A stretch of 64,000 nt of DNA, taken from Streptomyces sp. H27-C3 (GTDB lineage Bacteria; Actinomycetota; Actinomycetes; Streptomycetales; Streptomycetaceae). Location of the stretch: contig NZ_JASITA010000024.1 of assembly GCF_030063415.1 (NCBI RefSeq), positions 57,311 to 121,310 of the forward strand. Reading direction: 5' to 3'. Shown one piece after another: positions 45,901 through 51,895 of this stretch (position 1 is its first letter; each line of letters begins with the position of its first letter). The notes beneath the pieces were generated by a model. That model saw nothing but the letters and a program-made list of their open reading frames with translations. It was not told where the DNA came from and made no database searches. Both the position numbers and the translations under genes were made by a program.

Positions 45901-47473
45901 GAGCCTGCTGCTCGACGACGTTCCGGTGCCGGTGGGGCAGGTGGAGGGCGCGCTGCCACCTGCCGCGTACGGCGTCGAGGACCTGCCGTCGGACCAGGCA
46001 CGGCGTCCCGTCGCAATGGACTTCAGCACCTTCGGCCACCTGCTGATCGGCGGCGCACCGCGCAGTGGCCGCTCGCAGGTGCTCCGTACGATGGCGGGCT
46101 CGCTGGCCCGTACGCACTCGGTCGCCGATGTCCATCTGTACGGGATCGACTGCGGCAACGGCGCGTTGAACGCGCTGACCCGGCTGCCGCACTGCGGCGC
46201 GGTCGTGGGCCGGGCCCAGACCGAACGCGCCATCCGGCTCATCAACCGGCTCAAGGGTGAGTTGACCCGACGTCAGGAACTGCTGGCGGACAAGGGGTTC
46301 GCCGACATCGGCGAGCAGCGCTCGGTGGTGCCCGTCAATGAGCGGCTGCCGCACATCGTGGTTTTTCTCGACCGGTGGGAGGGCTGGCTGCCGACGCTGG
46401 GCGAGATCAACCACGGCGAGCTGACGGACGAGTTGACCATCATCATGCGCGAGGGTGCGAGCCTCGGAGTACACATGGTGATGACGGGTGACCGGCAGAT
46501 CCTGGTGGGCCGCATCTCCTCCCTCACCGAGGACAAGTACGCGCTGCGGCTCGCGGACCGCTCCGACTTCTCGATGATCGGCATCAACTCGCGGAAGGTG
46601 CCGGACGAGATTCCGCCCGGCCGCGCGTTCAAGAACGAGAGCGGTACGGAGACGCAGTTCGCCCTGCTCTCGGCCGACTCCACGGGCCAGGGCCAGGCGG
46701 CGGCGATCGCGGCGATCGGCGAGGCGGCCACGGAACGCGACGCGGCGGTGCCCCGCGCGATGCGCCCGTTCCGGGTCGACACGCTGCCGAGCCGCATCTC
46801 GTTCGACGCGGCCTGGGAGATGCGCGACCCGGAGGCGTCGGTGTCCCCGCTGTGGGCGCTGGTGGGCATCGGCGGAGACGATCTGAACGGCTTCGGCCCG
46901 GACCTCGGGCGGGGCGTGCCGTCGTTCGTGATCGCGGGACCGGCGAAGTCGGGCCGCAGCACGGTCCTGATGAACTTCGCCCGCTCCTACCTCAAGCAGG
47001 GCGTACGCCTCGTCATCGCCGCGCCGCGCCCGTCACCGTTGCGTGAACTCGACGGCCAGGAAGGCGTGTTGAAGGTCTTCATCGAGGACGATATCGAGGG
47101 CGACGACCTGGAGGAAGCACTCGAATCGGCGACACCGGAGGCTCCGGTCGTCGTACTGGTCGACGACGGCGAACTGCTGGAGGACTGCGACGCCGAACCG
47201 GTGTTCAAACGCCTCATCCAGCGGGGCGCCGAGCGGGGCCTCGGGCTCGTCATCGCGGGCGACGAGGAAGACGTGTGCAGCGGCTTCAGCGGCTGGCAGG
47301 TCGATGCGAAGAAGGCGCGGCGGGGCATTCTGCTGTCGGCCCAGGACTCGTCGAGCGGCGAACTGATCGGCACGCGGACGACGCGCAGCATGGTCGGGGG
47401 GCCGGTCACGCCGGGGAAGGGCCTGCTGCACCTTGGGGACAGCGAGACGATGACGGTGACTACGCCGATGTGA
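42905..47473 (+). CDS. T7SS motor ATPase, EccC/EssC-type (FtsK/SpoIIIE family)
   Basis: 1522 aa. Residues 1-210 have two FHA-like beta domains, as in EssC (HRFGVGRYDIGSGAGTYIRI). About 248-288: two membrane spans (LMALFPLVMAIVMVLVMGRW). Then three FtsK-type ATPase domains. D1 has Walker A GTTGSGKSELLQT at about 712 and Walker B LLIVIDEFASMVRDL. D2 (GGAPRSGRSQVLRT, about 1049) and D3 (GPAKSGRSTVLMNF, about 1344) have Arg in place of the P-loop Lys. It drives export of WXG100-type substrates. The GTG at 42905 has GGGGAGGA upstream. No EccB, EccD, EccE or mycosin gene lies in the window. Confidence 0.9.
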   Translation: MRLTLTVVDPLGGASADVVLDADPESSVGDIARELARHVGHGAGGAQIIPIGSQRGAGDGSPLLYVDGFAVDASATIATSPLREGAMVSLHDPAGCLPGEPAGLVELRVVSGPAAGSVHRFGVGRYDIGSGAGTYIRIDDPELPQRALTLSVATDGTCQVAVQGDKKGVTLDGTAIEEVEGDEWPLDAQLAVGNTLLEISRYSPPDAALKWSEDGGGLDYNRPPRLRPADRQTNFRLPTPPREHETRPLPWLMALFPLVMAIVMVLVMGRWYYLIMAVMSPILLFSNYFMDKKHGRKSHAKLLKEYKEHKARIEKDAQEALITERFDRRRSYPDPATALSLGTGPRTRLWERRRTDHDHLVLRMGTGLLPSEVVLDDPEQDDHRRQVTWKIEDAPVALSLSTLGVIGIAGPGDSARSLGRWAVAQSAVLHSPVDVQFYVLTEVGAQSSWDWVRWLPHTRPSGAHDTNVLIGTDAETVGARIGELTQLLDARLKAAKQNGSKGAVFSDPDIVVVWDGSRRLRSMPGVVRLLREGPGVAIYAVCLDSEDRFLPGECQAIVVAEPKPEEPDPKAQNVEAASPQPTAPGGFPSFHAWHATGTEAPKAESVPMLRLRVEQTSTVRVLGVRPDFVSAAWCARLARALSPLRDISGESEDSALPASSRLLDVLQLEPPTGDAVAARWRMGGQSTMAVVGESYDGPFGIDIRRDGPHGLIAGTTGSGKSELLQTIVASLAVANTPESMTFVLIDYKGGSAFKDCVKLPHTVGMVTDLDAHLVERALESLGAELKRREHILAAADAKDIEDYQDLVRRDPSQPPVPRLLIVIDEFASMVRDLPDFVAGLVNIAQRGRSLGIHLMLATQRPSGVVSPEIRANTNLRIALRVTDGSESSDVIDSPEAGNISKSNPGRAYVRLGASSLVPFQSGRVGGRRPGATDPQTLAPWAGPLDWQDLGRATLRKPKSQAREEEEITDLKVLVDAVRDANERLGIPSQHSPWLPALDESLLLDDVPVPVGQVEGALPPAAYGVEDLPSDQARRPVAMDFSTFGHLLIGGAPRSGRSQVLRTMAGSLARTHSVADVHLYGIDCGNGALNALTRLPHCGAVVGRAQTERAIRLINRLKGELTRRQELLADKGFADIGEQRSVVPVNERLPHIVVFLDRWEGWLPTLGEINHGELTDELTIIMREGASLGVHMVMTGDRQILVGRISSLTEDKYALRLADRSDFSMIGINSRKVPDEIPPGRAFKNESGTETQFALLSADSTGQGQAAAIAAIGEAATERDAAVPRAMRPFRVDTLPSRISFDAAWEMRDPEASVSPLWALVGIGGDDLNGFGPDLGRGVPSFVIAGPAKSGRSTVLMNFARSYLKQGVRLVIAAPRPSPLRELDGQEGVLKVFIEDDIEGDDLEEALESATPEAPVVVLVDDGELLEDCDAEPVFKRLIQRGAERGLGLVIAGDEEDVCSGFSGWQVDAKKARRGILLSAQDSSSGELIGTRTTRSMVGGPVTPGKGLLHLGDSETMTVTTPM

Positions 47474-47534
47474 TGTTGGTGTCGGTTGGGCGGGGGATCC
47501 AGCCTTCTTCGCGTGCGAACACCGGGCCTTGTAG

Positions 47535-47857
47535 CTTCGCTCGTGCGTACGGTTGCTGGTGATACGGGCGTGACGGGGGATGTGGGATGGCGGGGCATCG
47601 GCCGGGTGATTGGCATGTGTTGGATCTGGAGAAGGATCCGACGCCGGGTGATCCGCCGCGGGTGAAGTCCCTGTCGCGGGAGTTGCAGGATTTTGCTGAT
47701 GATGTGTCGGATGCGTTGCGGCTGGTCGAGGGGATGGCCAGTGAGGAAGCGGTCCTGAAGTGGGCGGGGAAGTCCGCGAAGGCGTTTCAGGATGAGTTCG
47801 AGGATGTTCCGAAGCATCTGCGGAAGTTGGAGAAGTCCTACGGGATGGCCGGGGACG
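47535..47857 (+). repeat. Inverted duplicate arm 2: leader and export module of the deaminase toxin
   Basis: Matches 36168-36490 in reverse orientation: a 52-base leader identical by eye and 90 codons with 11 base differences (three amino-acid changes: H4Y, E48K, R79K). Outside both edges similarity stops. The arms enclose about 11 kb carrying EccC, the Esx-like gene and cassette B. Confidence 0.92.
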
Positions 47858-48126
47858 GCGGTGGAGACCACAATCTGCACCCGGACGTACAAGCCGCGTA
47901 CGACAGGGTCCCGCAGCACCTGCGGCCTGAGGGGAACCAGCACGGACGCTGCGGCGAGGCGGAAATGCTGTCGAACGCCATGAACGCGGGTGTCAACCCA
48001 CGGGGTGGCGTGAGCGCCGCCGTGGACGTACGCGCGTCGGGCAACCCGAAGCACGGTGCGCCGAAGGCTCCCTGCTCGTCGTGTCAACATGTTCTTGACC
48101 AATTCGGAATTCCGGCGGTGACCTGA
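47587..48126 (+). CDS. Small chimeric toxin: T7SS signal plus YwqJ-like deaminase
   Basis: 179 aa. Residues 1-90 are nearly identical to the N-terminus of the Rhs toxin (GDWHVLDLEKDPTPGDPPRV and the following helix pair). Residues 91-179 are a compact deaminase-like toxin: NQHGRCGEAEMLSNAMNAGV provides the C-x-E zinc/proton-shuttle motif (Cys122, Glu124) and GAPKAPCSSCQHVLDQFGIP the PCxxC motif (Cys163, Cys166). The family deaminates nucleic-acid bases or nucleotides. No Rhs shell or long linker remains. A SUKH-3-like immunity gene follows two bases after its stop. Confidence 0.85.
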   Translation: MAGHRPGDWHVLDLEKDPTPGDPPRVKSLSRELQDFADDVSDALRLVEGMASEEAVLKWAGKSAKAFQDEFEDVPKHLRKLEKSYGMAGDGGGDHNLHPDVQAAYDRVPQHLRPEGNQHGRCGEAEMLSNAMNAGVNPRGGVSAAVDVRASGNPKHGAPKAPCSSCQHVLDQFGIPAVT

Positions 48127-48128
48127 CG

Positions 48129-48572
48129 ATGAATGAAGAAATCCAGCGGAAGTGGTCGGCTGAGACCGACAGTGTGCTGAGAGCAGCGGGATGGCACCCA
48201 GGGCGTTCCATTTCCACTGCTGCCTGGGAGAGCGCCCTCCATGAGCACGATGGCTTCGAGATTCACGAGGCGGCTCGACGATTTCTCGCCGAATTCGGCG
48301 GGTTGGCGGTTCCCGCGCGGGGCGCGGGCAGGACGATGGCACGCATGGAGATCAATCTCGATCCCACCCTGGCCACGTGGGATGCCGAGATCTTCGAGGT
48401 GCTCAGCGAGGAAGCCGGGTCGTACCTCTATCCCATCGGCATGATCGACCGCCGTAATGGGTACCTGGGCATGGCCCCGGACGGCACGGTCTTCACCGGC
48501 ATGGACTCCGTCACCTTCTTCGCGGACAACGCCGACGAGGCGTTGGAAAAGCTGATCGAAGGAATCCGATGA
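48129..48572 (+). CDS. SUKH-3-like immunity protein
   Basis: 147 aa. VLRAAGWHPGRSISTAAWES, HEAARRFLAEFGGLAVPARG, EEAGSYLYPIGMIDRRNGYL GMAPDGTVF and the C-terminal ADNADEALEKLIEGIR follow the SUKH-3 pattern of immunity proteins encoded beside deaminase and nuclease toxins. It is expected in the cytoplasm, binding the adjacent deaminase. The ATG at 48129 is two bases after the toxin stop, so the pair is translationally coupled. Confidence 0.85.
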   Translation: MNEEIQRKWSAETDSVLRAAGWHPGRSISTAAWESALHEHDGFEIHEAARRFLAEFGGLAVPARGAGRTMARMEINLDPTLATWDAEIFEVLSEEAGSYLYPIGMIDRRNGYLGMAPDGTVFTGMDSVTFFADNADEALEKLIEGIR

Positions 48573-48626
48573 CCAGGTCACGCGAGCCCCTCGCCCGAAG
48601 ACGCGGGCGAAGGACCCACTAGTTGA

Positions 48627-49105
48627 TCACTCCTTCCGCCGCAGCACCCCCGTAGGCTCCCCCGGCCCCGCCCCCGCCGTCTTGAGTGTCAGTGTGCCGT
48701 CGCGTTCCAGGGTGTACGTGATCGTCTCCTTGCCCGTCGTGCAGCCCGGGGTGTTCGTGCGGGTCGGGTCCGCCCGGCATTAGGTCCAGGACGAAGCGCC
48801 CCCGATCGTTGCTACCGCCAGCGCGCCCGCCACCGTCAGGACCAGTGAGCAGCTGCTGCGTCGGCTAGCCCGGTGAGCCGATCGAGACGCCGGTCGAGGT
48901 GAGCGAGGCGGTGGAGTCCGTGGCACGGGCGATGCCGAAGTCGATCAGGCGGGCACCGTCGATCGTCAGCAGCACGTTCGACGGCTTCACATCGCGGTGT
49001 ACGAGGCCGAGTTCGTGTACAGCCGCCAGAGCCTCCGCGAGTCCCGCTCCCAGGGTTCGTACCGCGCGCTCGGGCAGCGGCCCGTGCCCGGCGACCGCCT
49101 GGGTG
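48627..49105 (-). pseudogene. Decayed serine/threonine protein kinase
   Basis: Minus-strand pieces of one kinase gene survive in order: LGAGLAEALAAVHELGLVHR DVKPSNVLL (catalytic loop), ARLIDFGIARATDSTASLTS TGVSIGSPG (DFG and activation loop), then a stop made at a deletion junction. After it come a membrane span LVLTVAGALAVATIGGASSW and an extracellular tail ending CTTGKETITYTLERDGTLTL and GVLRRKE. The glycine-rich loop, catalytic Lys, C-lobe and most of the linker are gone. It cannot be an active kinase. Confidence 0.75.
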
Positions 49106-49668
49106 AGGGACGGACTCAATCCGGACGACAAGAACTACTACGACGGCAGCGACATTCCGGGGCAGCCGAAAATGGGCACCTGGATGACGGACGACGTTCC
49201 CGATTTCGTCAAGGCGAATTTCCGTACATTCAAGTCCCGTGACGGCTGGGCCTACATGGGCTCGTCGTCCGGCGGCTTCGTCGGCCTCAAGTCGGTCCTC
49301 AAGCGGCCCCACCCGTTCAAGGCCGTGATCGCCTCGGACCCCGACACCGTGCCCGACTCACCGTGTGGGCCGGCCACGAGAAGGAGAAGCAGGCCAACAA
49401 CCCGGAGCGGCGGGCGAAGGCGCTCGCCACGCGACCGGCCGGGCCTGGCCGCGAGGACGTCTACCTGGCGTTCCGGGTCGGCACCGAGGAGTCGGGGCTG
49501 GGCAGCCTGCGCACCTTCGTCAAGACCTACGGCAAGGGGCCGGTGAAGACCCGCCTCCAGGTCATCCAGGGCGGCGAGCACAACGCCAAGACGTAGGTGA
49601 AGGGCATGAGGGACGGGACCATCCAGTGGATCAGTGAGCACACGCAGGGGCCCATTCCGTCCCCGTGA
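49105..49668 (+). pseudogene. Decayed alpha/beta-hydrolase (esterase)
   Basis: From about 49105 the plus strand encodes GLNPDDKNYYDGSDIPGQPK, then FKSRDGWAYMGSSSGGFVGL (the GxSxG nucleophile elbow) and FKAVIASDPDTVPDSP. A frame change at about 49355-49363 is needed to continue LTVWAGHEKEKQANNPERRA and QVIQGGEHNAKT. There a TAG (49594-49596) interrupts, where a Trp codon (TGG) is expected. In-frame reading resumes VKGMRDGTIQWISEHTQGPI to the TGA at 49666. The N-terminal half is missing, replaced by the kinase remnant. Three independent lesions show long decay. Confidence 0.75.
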
Positions 49669-49684
49669 TGCCACCTGCCCAGTG

Positions 49685-50548
49685 TCAGCCGAGCAGTTCC
49701 ACCGTGACGTCCGCCGGGTAGCCGGTTGTCGGCCCGGTGCGCCGCGCGAACTCCTGTACGCCCTTGAGCTGGTCGGGACCGAAGCGGAAGTCCAGCGTCG
49801 TGAAGTAGCGCTCCAGCAGCTCCGCGTCGAAGACCTCCCAGCGGGCGGCCTGCTCGGCGACCTTGGCGACCTCTTCGAGGGACACGTCACGGGAGGCCAG
49901 GAACGCCTCGTGCACCTTCTTCACAATGACCGGCTCGCGCTCCAGGTAGTCCTTGCGCGCCGCCCACACCGCGAAGACGAACGGCAGGCCCGTCCAGTCC
50001 TTCCACATCTTCCCCAGGTCATGGACCTGCAGGCCGAGGCGAGGAGCGTCGTGCAGCGAGGCGCGCAGGGCCGCGTCGCCGATCAGTACGGCCGCGTCCG
50101 CCTCCTGCATCATCACGCCGAGGTCCGGCGGACACGTGTAGTAGTCGGGCTGCACGCCGTACTGCTCGGCCAGGAGCAGCTGAGCCAGGCGCACGGACGT
50201 ACGCGACGTCGAACCGAGCGCGACCCGCGCCCTGTCCAGCTGCTCCAGCGGCAGCTTCGAAACGATCACGCACGACATGACGGGGCCGTCGCAGCCGACC
50301 GCGAGGTCGGGGAAGGCCACGAGCTGGTCCGCGCCGCGCAGGAACTCCACGAGGGTGACGGGGCCGATGTCGAGGTCGCCGCGCACCAGCTGCTCGCTGA
50401 GCCGCTCCGGGGTGTCCTTCGTCAGCTCGAAGTCGAGAAGCGCTCCGGTACGGGCCAGCCCCCAGTACAGAGGCACACAGTTGAGGAACTGGATGTGGCC
50501 GACACGTGGCCGGCTGCGACGGTGGTCGGCAGCAGTTGAATTGTCCAC
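49685..50548 (-). CDS. mqnA: Chorismate dehydratase, futalosine pathway
   Basis: 287 aa, the MqnA/MqnD-type periplasmic-binding-protein fold without a signal peptide. VGHIQFLNCVPLYWGLARTG, DLDIGPVTLVEFLRGADQLV, VALGSTSRTSVRLAQLLLAE and LGKMWKDWTGLPFVFAVWAA are characteristic. It dehydrates chorismate to 3-enolpyruvylbenzoate, the first step of futalosine-dependent menaquinone synthesis. Its partner mqnC lies 35 kb away at 13.4 kb, so the pathway genes are scattered. The decayed esterase ends just downstream. Confidence 0.93.
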   Translation of the reverse strand: MDNSTAADHRRSRPRVGHIQFLNCVPLYWGLARTGALLDFELTKDTPERLSEQLVRGDLDIGPVTLVEFLRGADQLVAFPDLAVGCDGPVMSCVIVSKLPLEQLDRARVALGSTSRTSVRLAQLLLAEQYGVQPDYYTCPPDLGVMMQEADAAVLIGDAALRASLHDAPRLGLQVHDLGKMWKDWTGLPFVFAVWAARKDYLEREPVIVKKVHEAFLASRDVSLEEVAKVAEQAARWEVFDAELLERYFTTLDFRFGPDQLKGVQEFARRTGPTTGYPADVTVELLG

Positions 50549-50856
50549 ATCGTGAGGCTAGCCCCGTACGTCTCGGATGGTGACGCCGGGGGCCTTCCTA
50601 CCCGTCCTGCCATTCCTCCGGACGCCTCTCCGGCGCCCCTCCAGGAGCCCGTCGAGCACCCGTACCAAACATCCGTATGAGGTGATCTTTCCCTCTACCG
50701 CTTGCCTGATGACGCGTGCTACGCTCGCCACAAGTTGCAGTTTGGTTTCCCTTGCAGTACAGAGCCTGCGGAGCATGTGACGCCGCAGGCTTTTGTAGTT
50801 TTCAGACTTCTTGCAGGTTCTGGAGCAGGGCAACCCTTTGGCCCATGGGAGGGCTT
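50549..50856 (+). other. Leader region of the cold-shock gene
   Basis: About 308 bases without a gene. TACGCT at 50720-50725, preceded by TGC, is a possible extended -10 element for the cold-shock gene; no clear -35 is seen. The following leader of about 125 bases contains the hairpin at 50764-50803. Confidence 0.5.
50764..50803 (+). terminator. Hairpin with U-run in the cold-shock leader
   Basis: GCCTGCGG (50764-50771) pairs with CCGCAGGC (50783-50790), followed at once by TTTTGTAGTTTT. This is a terminator-like structure about 55-65 bases before the start codon of the cold-shock gene. An attenuator relieved by cold-shock protein or low temperature is an inference. Confidence 0.65.
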
Positions 50857-51063
50857 ATGGCTACCGGAACCGTCAAGTGGTTCAACGCTGAAAAGGGCTT
50901 CGGCTTCATCGCCCAGGACGGCGGCGGCCCGGATGTCTTCGTCCACTATTCCGCGATCAACGCGTCTGGCTTTCGCTCGCTTGAGGAGAACCAGCTCGTG
51001 AATTTCGACGTCACGCAGGGCCCCAAGGGCCCGCAGGCGGAGAATGTCACCCTGGCCAACTAG
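50857..51063 (+). CDS. Cold-shock protein (CspA family)
   Basis: 68 aa, all one cold-shock domain. The RNP1 and RNP2 RNA-binding motifs are KGFGFIAQ and VFVHYSAI, within MATGTVKWFNAEKGFGFIAQ. CspA-type proteins bind single-stranded RNA and DNA and prevent secondary structure, often at low temperature. The ATG at 50857 has GGGAGGG upstream. A hairpin follows at 51108-51151. The long structured leader is typical of the family and suggests post-transcriptional control. Confidence 0.95.
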   Translation: MATGTVKWFNAEKGFGFIAQDGGGPDVFVHYSAINASGFRSLEENQLVNFDVTQGPKGPQAENVTLAN

Positions 51064-51107
51064 TTTGCCCGGACCGACCGGATCGCGGTCGAAGTAGCAG
51101 TACTCAA

Positions 51108-51151
51108 GGGGCCCTGTTTCCTTTCCGCCCAGGCGGGGAGGACAGGGCCCC
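51108..51151. terminator. Nested hairpin between convergent genes
   Basis: GGGGCCCTGT (51108-51117) pairs with ACAGGGCCCC (51142-51151), enclosing a smaller hairpin. It lies between the cold-shock gene and a minus-strand remnant and probably ends transcription from the left. Confidence 0.75.
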
Positions 51152-51185
51152 TGCCTGTGCCCCCTGCCCGCGCGGTGCCCCCCGC

Positions 51186-51895
51186 TCAGACCGTGACGCG
51201 GGCCGCGACCGCGTCCGCCGGGTCCCAGTCGGCCCGCGGCGCCGAGGCCATCAGCAGCCGGGTGTACGGATCGGCGGGCGCCGCGAGCACCTGGGCCTTC
51301 GGGCCCTGCTCCACGACCCGGCCGCGGCGCATGACCACCTTGTCGTCGGTGATGTGCTGGACCACCGCGAGATCGTGGCTGACGAAGACGGGGGCGACCC
51401 CGGTGTCACGGCGGATGCCGGACAGCAGCTGAAGGATCTGCGCCTGGACGGACACGTCCAGCGCGGCGACCGCCTCGTCCAGGACCAGCACCTCGGGGTC
51501 GACCACGAGCGCCCTGGCGCTGGCGAGGCGCTGGCGCTGCCCGCCGGAGAGCGCGTGCGGCCTCGCCCCCGCCTCGCGGCGCCGAGCCCGACCCGGTCCA
51601 GCAGTTCCCCGGCCAGTGCCTCGTCCCGGCTGCGCAGACGCAGCGCGGTGGTCAGGCCCTGGCGGGCGGTGAGCCTGGGGTCCAGGGAGACGTACGAGTC
51701 CTGGAAGAGCATCTGGATCTCCCGCGCCCGCGCCAGGCGCCCCCGCCTTGGCCGTGGTCGACTTGCCCGAGCCGGACTCGCCGACCAGCCGACGACCTCG
51801 CCCGGCGCGACCCGCAGCGGATACGTCGGCGAGCAACGGGCTTGCCGCGCCAGGGGGTTCGAGAGTCAGGTGGGAGATACCGGTGAGCGCGCGCT
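51186..51895 (-). pseudogene. Decayed oligopeptide ABC transporter ATPase (OppF/DppF type)
   Basis: Pieces of one ATPase lie in different minus-strand frames. Walker A is LVGESGSGKSTTAK. MLFQDSYVSLDPRLTARQGL carries the Q-loop in another frame. The first frame returns for LSGGQRQRLASARALVVDPE (signature) with VLVLDEAVAALDVSVQAQIL (Walker B) and VFVSHDLAVVQHITDDKVVM (H-loop). At least three frameshifts separate them, and Walker B reads LDEAVA where LDEPxS is usual. The original gene started next to the acyl-CoA ligase stop. No permease genes remain. Confidence 0.78.

Noticed and set aside
43355..46474. Minus-strand frame of 1039 codons opposite the EccC-like gene
   Set aside because: Antisense shadow; the plus strand carries clear ATPase motifs and the correct third-position bias.
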